A stretch of DNA of 64,000 bases, from contig NZ_CP048817.1 of the NCBI RefSeq assembly GCF_014171475.1, positions 2,480,001 to 2,544,000 of the forward strand, read 5' to 3'. Below, one piece after another: positions 44,140 through 52,348 of the stretch (position 1 is the stretch's first letter; each line of letters begins with the position of its first letter). The notes under the pieces are model-generated. The model did not search any database. It was not told the origin of the DNA and saw only the letters and a list, made by a program, of their open reading frames with translations. Made by a program: the position numbers and the translations under genes. Source of the stretch: Sphingomonas sp. So64.6b (GTDB lineage Bacteria > Pseudomonadota > Alphaproteobacteria > Sphingomonadales > Sphingomonadaceae).

Positions 44140-44661
44140 ATGAAAGACTTAACCTCCTGGCTTGAGGCACATGACAAGCTTGCTGGATGGGCTCAGTTTT
44201 TAGGAGCGATGCTGGCTCTAGTGGTAATATATTTCACAGCATTCACACCGATTTGGCACCGTAAGCGCCAACTTCGAAAGGCGGCGGTTCGTCTACTCGC
44301 CAACGGATATGAGGTGCTGGAAAACTATCATCGAACCACTCCTAACTTCTTACCCGTGTCGCTGACGCTACGAGGGGCGGCCCTTTCGGTGGGAGGAGTA
44401 ATCGAAGAGATCGGTCGTTTTCCAATCTATGAACTCGATGATCAGGGTAGCAGGTCTGTTGCGCGCCACCTTATTGCGCTCAATGGGAATTTGGCAGCGA
44501 CGCGTCTAATTTTGGAGGACACCGCCGCAAATATCGAGGGTCGAGCAGCAACGGAGGGTGAAAGGGATACATTAGTCGAATTTCTTGGAGAGCGCTTGGA
44601 GTTTGTGCGAAATATGATAGCTGGTGGGGAAATGATCCGGCCCGAATGGCAGAATCTGTAG
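44140..44661 (+). CDS. Hypothetical one-TM protein of the AT-rich island
   Basis: A 173-residue protein from ATG 44140 (MKDLTSWLEAHDKL), with a longer frame adding 21 residues without better features. One TM segment (WAQFLGAMLALVVIYFTAF, about 17-35) is followed by a basic stop-transfer stretch (WHRKRQLRKA) and a helical cytoplasmic domain of about 130 residues (LLANGYEVLENYH, ERDTLVEFLGERLEFVRNM). No known family is recognised. It converges on the KAP NTPase gene. Island location and base composition suggest a role in an accessory, possibly defence, function, which is unproven. Confidence 0.65.
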   Translation: MKDLTSWLEAHDKLAGWAQFLGAMLALVVIYFTAFTPIWHRKRQLRKAAVRLLANGYEVLENYHRTTPNFLPVSLTLRGAALSVGGVIEEIGRFPIYELDDQGSRSVARHLIALNGNLAATRLILEDTAANIEGRAATEGERDTLVEFLGERLEFVRNMIAGGEMIRPEWQNL

Positions 44662-44785
44662 TTTATCCATAGAAGATTAAGAAATTTCTCCATTTTTTTA
44701 CCCAGAAAGGCGTATTTGAAAGTTGGCTAGCACCGAACAAATAGCAGCCATTAAGCGTATTTTTACTTGTCATCTTATGCGGACT

Positions 44786-46231
44786 CTACTCGAAACAAGC
44801 GACAGTGCGCACCAGCTCATGATAATTCTGTAAAAGATAGTAAGATTTCTTACCGTTCCTAAATCCGTAGTCGACGACGATCCTCGCCCCGAAATCCCCA
44901 TTATTTAGGGCGTCGGACAGTTGCCGATCATCCATATGCGCCGCTGAGTGAATGCTTCGAATTGCTTCAGAAACTGAAAGCGTTTGCCATTCTCGGCCGA
45001 AGTGGTCGGTCGCGCGAGCAATTTGCCACATTGGAATGTTCGTTGGTTCGAGCGGGCTATCGCTACCTAGGTGATGAGCGATAAGTAGCGGCATGAGATA
45101 GCCCAACTGAAGACGCGCCCCCTTGGTCAATGCCAGTGCAGTTTGCAGCGACTCCATAACAGCGAAAGCATCACGCGCCGACAGCCCGTACATGCGAATA
45201 TAGTCCGCGATGAGCGACGCGGGATCGAGCGACACTGGATTGTGGCCATCCTCCCGCTGGACGCTATGATGATCCAGCCTCGCAGTATCCACAGCCAACA
45301 GAGATATCAGATGCTGAACGATCGGCAGCAGCGACGCCTTCCGCAAGTTGTATCGGCGATTGAAGAATCTACGAAGATAGGCAGCGCTATCAAAATTGAC
45401 GCCATAAGCTGCATTGATCGAATGCGTCAATTGAGCGCCATGCAGGCCGAGGACAAATGCTACTCCGGCCACGTCGAAAAGGTGCTTGATCTCCTCAAGC
45501 AATTTAACAGCATAGGTTGGACGGCATCGATCCAACTCGTCGATCACGATAACGATCGGCGTCTTAATCTGAAGGTCAGCCAAGCTAGCTACCACATCCG
45601 CCAAGCCGGCCTTCATCTGCTCGATTGCTTTTTGACCCTCACGAAAGCTCGTTATACGTTTTGCCATGCTGGGAGTGGCGACGTTGGCTATCGTCGCTGA
45701 CGCATCATCTACAATAGCTTGGCCCACGGTCTTTGCCGCATCCTGATTGACATCCTTGACCGTCTCAGTACCAATTTCCAGAACGTTGCCAATCGCTGCC
45801 ACAGCCCCTTGTGTGATTAGCAATCCAAGACCGCGTTTAGCCACACCAGCGGCTACGATAGCGCTTACCTTGCCGGCGCGACGCGTGAATTCCGTAACCC
45901 GCTCGCGTACTTTGACGTGTTTTTGCGTGTAAGGCTCTAACGCGAGTTCAAGCGTCGCTGCAAGAGCAACGAGTGGTTCGTTTTCTAGGTCGTCCACCCA
46001 TGCATCGACGAACGCAACCGGGTGATCGGATGCCGCCATGTGTCGCACGAAACGCCGAAGGAAGTAGGTCTTGCCCTCCCCATAGCGGGCATCGACTGCG
46101 AGCACATGGGCTCGGCCGTCTTCTCTCACTACCGGTCTGGCTGCGATACTCTCTAGATAGCCAAGCAGGTCTTCCGCCTCTAGCCGACGATCTAAGAGAT
46201 CATCCTTCCAGATTTCATCCAAGCTCTCCAT
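44786..46231 (-). CDS. KAP-family P-loop NTPase
   Basis: A 481-residue membrane-associated NTPase. Walker A is DARYGEGKT (about 47-55). Between it and Walker B lies a long hydrophobic/helical insertion (about 125-160: VSAIVAAGVAKRGLGLLITQ) that is a hallmark of KAP NTPases. Walker B is IVIVIDELDRCRP (about 225-237), with the family's conserved Asp-Arg-Cys-Arg. A helical domain follows (LLEEIKHLFDVAGVAFVLG, YLRRFFNRRYNL). Known KAP proteins include phage-exclusion factor PifA; the family is linked to membrane-associated, often defence-related, functions. It ends 93 bp before glmS on the same strand, with its own start. Confidence 0.85.
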   Translation of the reverse strand: MESLDEIWKDDLLDRRLEAEDLLGYLESIAARPVVREDGRAHVLAVDARYGEGKTYFLRRFVRHMAASDHPVAFVDAWVDDLENEPLVALAATLELALEPYTQKHVKVRERVTEFTRRAGKVSAIVAAGVAKRGLGLLITQGAVAAIGNVLEIGTETVKDVNQDAAKTVGQAIVDDASATIANVATPSMAKRITSFREGQKAIEQMKAGLADVVASLADLQIKTPIVIVIDELDRCRPTYAVKLLEEIKHLFDVAGVAFVLGLHGAQLTHSINAAYGVNFDSAAYLRRFFNRRYNLRKASLLPIVQHLISLLAVDTARLDHHSVQREDGHNPVSLDPASLIADYIRMYGLSARDAFAVMESLQTALALTKGARLQLGYLMPLLIAHHLGSDSPLEPTNIPMWQIARATDHFGREWQTLSVSEAIRSIHSAAHMDDRQLSDALNNGDFGARIVVDYGFRNGKKSYYLLQNYHELVRTVACFE

Positions 46232-46324
46232 TTCTGTACCCTATAAACACCGCCTATAACCAAAGCAGCTAGCCGTAATCCAATAGATCACAAACTCTTG
46301 TCGACGCTCTCCCCGCCCGTCCTA

Positions 46325-48148
46325 TCACTCCACCGTAACCGACTTCGCCAAGTTCCGCGGCTGATCCACATCGGTGCCCTTGAACACCGCCACATGGTAC
46401 GCCAGCAACTGCACCGGCACCGCATACACCAAAGGCGCGATCAGCGGGTGGACCTTGGGCATCTCGATCGTCGCGATGGTGTTCTCGCCGGCCTGGGCGA
46501 TGCCGTCGGCGTCGGAGATCAGCACGACCTGCGCGCCGCGCGCCTGCGCCTCCTGCATGTTGCTGACCGTCTTGTCGAACAGCGGGCCTGAGGGCGCGAG
46601 CACGATCAGCGGTACGCTGTCGTCGATCAGCGCGATCGGGCCGTGCTTCATTTCGCCCGAGGCATAACCCTCGGCGTGGATATAGCTGATTTCCTTGAGC
46701 TTCAGCGCGCCTTCCAGGGCGAGCGGGTAATCCGGGCCGCGGCCGAGATAGAGTACGTCGCGGGCCGCGGCGATCTTCGGCGCCATCGCCTCGATCTCTC
46801 CGTCATGGGCGAGCGCGTTGCTCATCGCCTGCGGTACTTCCTGCAAGTGATGGACGATGTCGCGCTCTTCCTCCGGTGTGAGCTTACCCTTGGCGCGGGC
46901 GAGGTTGACCGCGAGCGCGGCCATCACCGCGAGCTGGCAGGTGAAGGCCTTGGTCGAGGCGACGCCGATCTCCGGCCCGGCATGCGTCGGCAGCAGCAGG
47001 TCGACTTCGCGCGCCATCGAGCTGGTCGGCACGTTGATGATGCCCGCGGTGGTCAGGCCGGCCGCCTTCATGTGGCGGAGCGCTGCGAGCGTGTCGGCGG
47101 TCTCGCCGCTTTGCGAGATGACGATGCCGAGCATGTTCGGGGTGAGGACGGGGTCGCGGTAGCGGAACTCGCTGGCGACATCGACCTCTACCTGGACGCG
47201 GGCGAGCTGTTCGATCCAGTATTTGCCGATCATGCCGACATAGGATGCGGTGCCGCACGCGACGATCGCGACGCGTTCGACCGAGCCCAAGTCGAATTCC
47301 ATATCGGGCAGCGCGACCTGTTCCTCCAGCGGGCGGAGGTACGAGCGCAGCGTCTGCGCGACGACCACCGGCTGTTCGTAGATCTCCTTCTGCATGAAGT
47401 GGCGGTGATTGCCCTTGTCCATCAACTGGCCGGAGGCGCCGGAATTGACGATCGGGCGCGTGACGGGTTCGTTGTCGCGGTCATAGACCTGTACGCCGGC
47501 GCGGGTGATGACCGCCCAATCGCCTTCCTCGAGATAGGCGATACGCTGCGTCATCGGCGCGAGCGCGAGCGCGTCGGAGCCGAGATAATTCTCGCCGTCG
47601 CCATAGCCGACCGTCAGCGGCGCGCCGAGCCGGGCGCCGATCAGCAGGTCGGGTTCGGATTTGAACATCACGCCCAATGCGAAGGCGCCGTGCAGTTTGG
47701 GCAGGACGTTGGCGACCGCCTCGCGCGGTTTGAAGCCGCGGGCGAGTTCGCGGTCGATCAAATGCGCGACGACTTCGGTATCGGTCTGGCTCTGGAACTG
47801 GCGGCCTTCGGCGATCAATTCGTCGCGCAGCGGTTTGAAATTCTCGATGATGCCGTTGTGGACCAGCACGACGTCGCCGACGATGTGCGGATGGGCATTG
47901 TCGACGGTCGGCGCGCCGTGCGTCGCCCAGCGCGTGTGGGCGATGCCGCTGGTGCCGGGCAAAGGGTGCGCGGCGAGCTCGGCGGCGAGGTTGACCAGCT
48001 TGCCCGGCGCGCGGCGGCGGTCGAATTCGCCGTCATGCACGGTGCAGATGCCGGCCGAGTCATAGCCGCGATATTCGAGCCGTTTGAGGCCGTCGAGCAG
48101 GCGGTCTGCGACTGGGCCCTGGCCGAGAATTCCTACGATACCGCACAT
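46325..48148 (-). CDS. glmS: Glutamine-fructose-6-phosphate aminotransferase
   Basis: A 607-residue enzyme making glucosamine-6-phosphate for peptidoglycan and LPS. N-terminal glutaminase begins MCGIVGILG with catalytic Cys2, followed by HTRWATHGAPT and a GN-type domain. Two SIS domains follow (GTASYVGMIGKY, ISQSGETADTLAAL; LGRGPDYPLALEGALKLKE). The C-terminal end VFKGTDVDQPRNLAKSVTVE is the highly conserved tail whose coding DNA is the Tn7 target site. glmU lies upstream on the same strand, 155 bp away, so cell-wall precursor genes are grouped. No glmS ribozyme or GlmZ-type site was seen. Confidence 0.97.
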   Translation of the reverse strand: MCGIVGILGQGPVADRLLDGLKRLEYRGYDSAGICTVHDGEFDRRRAPGKLVNLAAELAAHPLPGTSGIAHTRWATHGAPTVDNAHPHIVGDVVLVHNGIIENFKPLRDELIAEGRQFQSQTDTEVVAHLIDRELARGFKPREAVANVLPKLHGAFALGVMFKSEPDLLIGARLGAPLTVGYGDGENYLGSDALALAPMTQRIAYLEEGDWAVITRAGVQVYDRDNEPVTRPIVNSGASGQLMDKGNHRHFMQKEIYEQPVVVAQTLRSYLRPLEEQVALPDMEFDLGSVERVAIVACGTASYVGMIGKYWIEQLARVQVEVDVASEFRYRDPVLTPNMLGIVISQSGETADTLAALRHMKAAGLTTAGIINVPTSSMAREVDLLLPTHAGPEIGVASTKAFTCQLAVMAALAVNLARAKGKLTPEEERDIVHHLQEVPQAMSNALAHDGEIEAMAPKIAAARDVLYLGRGPDYPLALEGALKLKEISYIHAEGYASGEMKHGPIALIDDSVPLIVLAPSGPLFDKTVSNMQEAQARGAQVVLISDADGIAQAGENTIATIEMPKVHPLIAPLVYAVPVQLLAYHVAVFKGTDVDQPRNLAKSVTVE

Positions 48149-48160
48149 CTTGCTGTCTCC

Positions 48161-48298
48161 CCCCTCCCTGTAAGGGAGGGGCTAGGGGGTGGGTCAGCGG
48201 CTACTGGGCTCGATGCCCCGTCGTCGCTTTAGTGGTGAGGGCGGAGGAGCTCGCTGTGCTCGCTACCCACCCCCTGCCCCCTCCCTTGCAGGGAGGGG
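48161..48298. repeat. Large inverted repeat between glmS and glmU
   Basis: CCCCTCCCTGTAAGGGAGGG (48161-48180) plus GCTAGGGGGTGGGT form the left arm; the right arm (about 48262-48298) is complementary over about 36 bases with few mismatches. Each arm also contains a smaller internal palindrome (CCCTCCCTxxAAGGGAGGG). It is of the dispersed intergenic type common in alphaproteobacteria and could also stop transcription between the genes. Confidence 0.75.
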
Positions 48299-48303
48299 AG
48301 TGG

Positions 48304-49650
48304 TTATTTTTTCTTCGCCGTCATTGCGTCTCGAAAGCGTTTCGCCCAGCCGGGTCGGGTGTCCTGTTTGACGCGAGTCAGGGCGAGCGCGTCGGGCTCG
48401 ACATCGGCGGTGATCACTGAACCCGCGCCGATGATCGCGCCGGCGCCGATATTAACCGGTGCGACCAGCGCGCTGTTCGACCCGATGAATGCGCCCGCGC
48501 CGATCACCGTCTTTGCCTTGAAGAAGCCGTCATAATTGCACGTGATGGTGCCCGCGCCGATATTCGCGCCCGCGCCGATCTCCGCATCGCCGAGATAGGT
48601 CAAATGATTGGCCTTGGCGCCGGGGCCGAGCACCGCCTTTTTCATCTCGACGAAATTGCCGATCTTCGATTTCTCGCCGAGGATCGCGCCGGGGCGCAAG
48701 CGGGCGAACGGGCCGACCTCCGCCCGCGCGCCGATCGTCGCGCCCTCGATATGGGAGAAGGCGTGGATCACCGCGCCGTCGCCGATCGTCACGCCGGGGC
48801 CGAAGAAGACGTTGGGTTCGATCACCACGTCGCGGCCGAGTCTGGTGTCGTGCGCGAACCACACGGTGTCGGGCGCGATCAGGCTGACGCCGTCGGCCAT
48901 TGCCTGGTCGCGACGCTTCGCCTGCCAGCGGGCCTCGGCATAAGCGAGTTCGGCGCGGCTGTTGATGCCGATCACTTCATCGGCGTCGGTTTCGATCACG
49001 ATCGCGCGGTCGCCATCGGCCAGCGCGAGCATGACGATGTCAGGCAAATAATATTCGCCCGCCGCATTGTCGTTGCCGACGCGTTCAAGCAGCGGCCAGA
49101 GATCGGCGGCGCGGATCGCGGTGACCCCCGAATTGCACAGGTCGACCGCGCGTTCGGCTTGCGTCGCGTCCTTATATTCGACCATCTTGGCGATCGATCC
49201 GTCGGCACGCGCGATGATCCGGCCATAGGCCTTGGGATCGTCGGGGCGGAAGCCGAGCACGACGACGCGCGGGGCGTCGGGCGCATCGAGCCGCGTGGCG
49301 AGCCGCGCGATCGTCGCGGTGTCGAGAAAGGGCGTGTCGCCGAAACAGACGATCGCGGTGCCGTCGAACCCGGCCAGCGCGTGCTTTGCCTGCAAAGCGG
49401 CGTGTGCGGTGCCGAGTTGTTCGGCCTGCACCGCCAGCGTCACGGGGTGACCGGCCACCGCGGCCTCGAGCTGTTCGCGGCCCGCGCCCGCCACCACGAC
49501 GCTGCGCGTCGCGCCGGCGCGCTCGAAGCTGTCGATCAGTTGCAGCAGCATCGGCCGCCCCGCGATCGGGTGCAGCACCTTGTGCAGGTCGGATTTCATG
49601 CGTGTACCCTTGCCCGCGGCAAGGATGATCGCGGCGATCGGCTGGGTCAT
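48304..49650 (-). CDS. glmU: Bifunctional UDP-N-acetylglucosamine pyrophosphorylase / glucosamine-1-P acetyltransferase
   Basis: A 448-residue enzyme making UDP-GlcNAc. ATG 49650 starts MTQPIAAIILAAGKGTRM, the nucleotidyltransferase signature; a longer in-frame start is unnatural. The N-terminal domain continues KVLHPIAGRPML and CFGDTPFLD. The C-terminal domain is a left-handed beta-helix acetyltransferase (about 250-420: GPGVTIGDGAVI, IGNFVEMKKAVLGPG, HLTYLGDAEIG, NIGAGTITCNYDG) with catalytic His in KANHLTYLGD. Length is typical. glmS is the next gene on the same strand, so together they supply amino-sugar precursors of the envelope. Confidence 0.97.
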   Translation of the reverse strand: MTQPIAAIILAAGKGTRMKSDLHKVLHPIAGRPMLLQLIDSFERAGATRSVVVAGAGREQLEAAVAGHPVTLAVQAEQLGTAHAALQAKHALAGFDGTAIVCFGDTPFLDTATIARLATRLDAPDAPRVVVLGFRPDDPKAYGRIIARADGSIAKMVEYKDATQAERAVDLCNSGVTAIRAADLWPLLERVGNDNAAGEYYLPDIVMLALADGDRAIVIETDADEVIGINSRAELAYAEARWQAKRRDQAMADGVSLIAPDTVWFAHDTRLGRDVVIEPNVFFGPGVTIGDGAVIHAFSHIEGATIGARAEVGPFARLRPGAILGEKSKIGNFVEMKKAVLGPGAKANHLTYLGDAEIGAGANIGAGTITCNYDGFFKAKTVIGAGAFIGSNSALVAPVNIGAGAIIGAGSVITADVEPDALALTRVKQDTRPGWAKRFRDAMTAKKK

Positions 49651-49712
49651 GCCCCCTGCCCTGCCACGACAATATTGCCATTTCCATAGCGATGCTGTCT
49701 GGCACGCCATTC

Positions 49713-50384
49713 ATGACGAAGATTTCATTCGATATCGTCGGTTTCGACCTCGACGGGACCTTTCTCGACACCAGCGGCGACCTGACCGCGTGCGTCAACC
49801 ATGCGCTTGGCCTGGCGGGCCGGCCGTTGCTCAGCGTCGAGCAGGTCAAGCCGATGATCGGCGGCGGGGCGAAGCATATGCTGACGCAAGGGCTGGACGC
49901 GACCGGCGGGTGCGAACCGGAGGAACTGCACCGGCTCTACAAGCTGATGCTGGGTTATTATGAGGCGCATATCTCGGTCCATACGGCGCCGTTTCCGGGC
50001 GCGATCAAGGCGCTCGACCAGCTTGATGCGCTGGGCGTTAAGAGCGCGATTGTAACCAACAAGTTCGAGAGTTTCGCGCGCAAGCTGCTGAGCGAGCTTG
50101 GCCTGATCGATCGCTTCGCCACGGTGATCGGCGGGGATACGATGGGTCCGGGCCTGTCCAAACCACATCGCGCACCGATCGACGAAATGATCCGCCGCTG
50201 CGGTGGCGGCCGCGCGGCGTTTGTCGGCGATTCGATCTATGACATCATGGCGGCGAAGAATGCCGGTATTGCGAACATCGCGGTCAGTTTCGGGTTCCTG
50301 ATGCAGCCGATCGGGGAACTGGAGGCCGACGCGGTGATCGACGGGTATGACGAACTGATTCCGACGCTAAGCCGACTTGGCTGA
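49713..50384 (+). CDS. gph: HAD phosphatase, phosphoglycolate phosphatase type
   Basis: A 223-residue HAD hydrolase that would clear 2-phosphoglycolate formed during DNA repair. Motif I is GFDLDGTFLDTSGDL with the nucleophile Asp; motif II is AIVTNKFESFA; Lys of motif III is in GPGLSKPHRAP; motif IV is AFVGDSIYDIMAAKNAG. Size fits Gph. ATG 49713 is used because MTKISFDIVGFDLDG is a normal family start; ATG 49692 in frame adds seven residues. It is divergent from glmU and followed by a membrane protein gene 29 bp later. Confidence 0.87.
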   Translation: MTKISFDIVGFDLDGTFLDTSGDLTACVNHALGLAGRPLLSVEQVKPMIGGGAKHMLTQGLDATGGCEPEELHRLYKLMLGYYEAHISVHTAPFPGAIKALDQLDALGVKSAIVTNKFESFARKLLSELGLIDRFATVIGGDTMGPGLSKPHRAPIDEMIRRCGGGRAAFVGDSIYDIMAAKNAGIANIAVSFGFLMQPIGELEADAVIDGYDELIPTLSRLG

Positions 50385-50413
50385 GATCGGGAAGCGCGAA
50401 CAGGAGATCGATT

Positions 50414-50986
50414 ATGAGTCCCAACAATTTGAAATGGTTCATCCTGACGATCATCGCCGCGATCGTCGGCGTGTTGTTCGGTCCGGTGCTTTTTCGAAGC
50501 ATGGGAAGCATGGGCGGAATCGTGGGGATCGCGATCTTCGTCGCGATTATCGGGTACATCGTCTATCTGCTGGCCGCCAATAAGGTCGGCAAGGCGGCCG
50601 ATCCGGCAATGGTGAAGGACGCCCGATCGCTTGTCCCGGCACCAGGCACGGCGCGCATCTATGTCGTACGGCGCGGATTCATGGGCGGCATGGCGGGCAT
50701 GAAAGTCGACATTGCCGGCGTGGCATCGGGGCAGATCCGCATGAACCAGTTCGTGATGGCCGAGGTATCGCCCGGAACCTATATCGTCGAGACGGCGATG
50801 GCCCGTAACGGCATGAAGCCGTCCAATTCCGAGTCCAGCCTGACCCTGGACGAGGGAGAGACCGTGGTGTTGAAGGCGACGCTCGAAGTTCGCGCGACTC
50901 ACGCGATCACCGTGCAGAAGCGGCTCTCGCCAGGCGAAGCGCGCTCTGAGATCGCGAGTGCGAAGATGGTGCAATGGACCAGCTGA
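50414..50986 (+). CDS. Hypothetical membrane protein with C-terminal beta-rich domain
   Basis: A 190-residue protein. Two TM segments near the start (LKWFILTIIAAIVGVLFG; GGIVGIAIFVAIIGYIVYLLAA) are followed by about 120 residues of beta-rich sequence. The part PAPGTARIYVVRRGFMGG...AGVASGQIRMNQFVMAEVSPGTYIVE resembles DUF2846 (small ligand-binding-like beta fold), though only by eye. It follows the HAD gene by 29 bp on the same strand and may share its transcript. Function unknown. Confidence 0.7.
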   Translation: MSPNNLKWFILTIIAAIVGVLFGPVLFRSMGSMGGIVGIAIFVAIIGYIVYLLAANKVGKAADPAMVKDARSLVPAPGTARIYVVRRGFMGGMAGMKVDIAGVASGQIRMNQFVMAEVSPGTYIVETAMARNGMKPSNSESSLTLDEGETVVLKATLEVRATHAITVQKRLSPGEARSEIASAKMVQWTS

Positions 50987-51026
50987 TCAACGGCGCCCAC
51001 ATTGATCAGGCGATCGGCCGACCCGT

Positions 51027-51437
51027 CTAATTATAGATGAGTGCGTTCGAATTAACGTGATAGCCGGCCAACTTCGCCTTGCCGTCATCGGTCCGGTAGT
51101 AGAATTGCTCGTCGGCGGTGCCGCGGGTGTAGGTGGCGCTATAGCCGACGGTCATGAAATGACCGGCCGGGGAATAATTATTGTTCCACCCACCCGTTTT
51201 GCCGGTCTTGAACGGCCCCAGTTTGCGATGGACGACGTCCAGCAGTTTGATGAAATCGGCCTTGCTGCTCACCCCCTTCAAGTCGGCGGCTGAGCCTTCA
51301 TAGATTTGCTCGAAATGGCCGGCATCGATCATCTGGTGGAACTGATCGATCGCCTTGTTGGTCGCCGGCAGATCATCGGCCATCGAACACGCCATCAACG
51401 TCAGCGGCATCACCATCGCAAGACACTGATAACGCAT
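51027..51437 (-). CDS. DUF4019-like lipoprotein
   Basis: A 136-residue lipoprotein. ATG 51437 has GGAGGG eight bases upstream and starts MRYQCLAMVMPLTLMAC with Cys17 in a lipobox. The mature domain has AIDQFHQMIDAGHFEQIYEGSA, KADFIKLLDVVHRKLGPF and VGYSATYTRGTADEQFYY, the pattern of DUF4019/NTF2-like envelope proteins. Function unknown. It is convergent with the membrane protein gene and separated from the next upstream gene by a terminator. Confidence 0.75.
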   Translation of the reverse strand: MRYQCLAMVMPLTLMACSMADDLPATNKAIDQFHQMIDAGHFEQIYEGSAADLKGVSSKADFIKLLDVVHRKLGPFKTGKTGGWNNNYSPAGHFMTVGYSATYTRGTADEQFYYRTDDGKAKLAGYHVNSNALIYN

Positions 51438-51518
51438 ATGACGTCCCTCCAGAGACAAAATGGTCGCACAGGAGTCCGACGAAGTCGAGCCATCGCAAGG
51501 ACGCCGGCACGCGCGCAC

Positions 51519-51551
51519 AAAAAAAGGCCCCACTGTCCAGGAGGGGCCTTT
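51519..51551 (-). terminator. Rho-independent terminator of the small membrane protein gene
   Basis: Read on the minus strand, stem AAAGGCCCC / GGGGCCTTT (arms 51523-51531 and 51543-51551) with an 11-base loop is followed by seven T (51519-51525 complement). It terminates the gene at 51574-51891. Confidence 0.88.
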
Positions 51552-51573
51552 CGAGTCGCATCGAGGGATGGCG

Positions 51574-51891
51574 TTATTTTTCGCCGTTGTCCTTCACGCC
51601 GACAGTCGGCACGTCGATGGTTTCGGTCTCGGTCTTGACCTTGGGCACTTCGACCTCGGTCTTCTTGGTGCCGACGACGACTTCCTTGGAGTCCAGATCG
51701 ACCTGGGGCAGCGCACCGCCCTCGACCGCGACCTTGGGCAGCTCGCCTTCCTTGGTCACGTCGGCGCTCCAGAAGCCGGTCGCGAACAGCAGCCCGACAA
51801 TCGCGACAATCGCAACCAGAATGATTGCGATGGTCGTTCCGCCACTACGGCGCCTGACGACGGTTTCCGTCTCGTTTCGATAATCGCTCAT
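51574..51891 (-). CDS. Small one-TM protein with acidic/Val-rich tail
   Basis: A 105-residue protein. N-terminal cytoplasmic stretch with RRRSGG, one TM segment (TTIAIILVAIVAIVGLLFA, about 19-38), then an extracytoplasmic tail of Val/Glu/Lys/Thr repeats (VEVPKVKTETETIDVPTV). No signal cleavage is evident. The low-complexity tail suggests an envelope spacer protein. It has its own terminator downstream and a normal upstream region. Family not recognised. Confidence 0.7.
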   Translation of the reverse strand: MSDYRNETETVVRRRSGGTTIAIILVAIVAIVGLLFATGFWSADVTKEGELPKVAVEGGALPQVDLDSKEVVVGTKKTEVEVPKVKTETETIDVPTVGVKDNGEK

Positions 51892-51978
51892 GTCACATCC
51901 TCCCGTTTTGAACGGTTCTGTAACCGGAACGTCGATTTATTGTTCCGTGATAATCGATCGATAAGTTTCCGGCGACTC

Positions 51979-52185
51979 TCACGCCATCACATCTTCGGTC
52001 GCCGCGAGTCGCAAACGCTCTCGCTTGAAGCTTCTCGGCGTGGTCAAACCCAGCATTTGCATGCGCGCGCGCGTCGCTTCCTGCGATCGACCGATCGCGC
52101 CGGCGATCACCGGCACGGAGTCACCGCGCGCGACACGTGCGCGTAGATCGACGACATCCTCTTCGGACCAGCGTTTGTTGGGCAT
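51979..52185 (-). CDS. Small SANT/Myb-like helix-turn-helix protein
   Basis: A 68-residue protein with AGGAAGG upstream of ATG 52185. The core RWSEEDVVDLRARVARGDSVPVIAGAIG-type sequence followed by RSQEATRARMQMLGL is a compact three-helix HTH of the SANT/Myb or GcrA N-terminal type. The C-terminus is basic (RSFKRERLR). It is likely a DNA-binding or cell-cycle-type regulator of unknown target. Size alone, without a partner domain, keeps this tentative. Confidence 0.7.
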   Translation of the reverse strand: MPNKRWSEEDVVDLRARVARGDSVPVIAGAIGRSQEATRARMQMLGLTTPRSFKRERLRLAATEDVMA

Positions 52186-52348
52186 TGTTCGACCTTCCTA
52201 CAAATGAAGAAATGAATTCGCGGATTGCCGTATGGATTAAATCGTCTTTCGACGTGCTGAACCCATCTGTCAGCTTAGATAAATCTTTCTATTCGTTCAT
52301 CTTGTGCGATTCGATCGCGATATCTTGACTATATGTACAGGAGTGAAT

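Noticed and set aside
46232..46324. Tn7 transposon end next to glmS
   Set aside because: No clear terminal TGTGGGCGG-type sequence or repeated transposase sites were found, and no tns genes are present; only the position is suggestive.
46643..48232. 529-codon plus-strand frame opposite glmS
   Set aside because: Shadow of the highly conserved glmS coding frame.
48149..48303. glmS ribozyme or riboswitch
   Set aside because: The interval upstream of glmS holds only an inverted repeat; the ribozyme is known mainly from Gram-positives and no such fold was seen.
50983..51009. Terminator between convergent genes at 50986 and 51027
   Set aside because: The 8-bp arms CTGATCAA / TTGATCAG lack a T-run and part of the left arm is inside the coding region.
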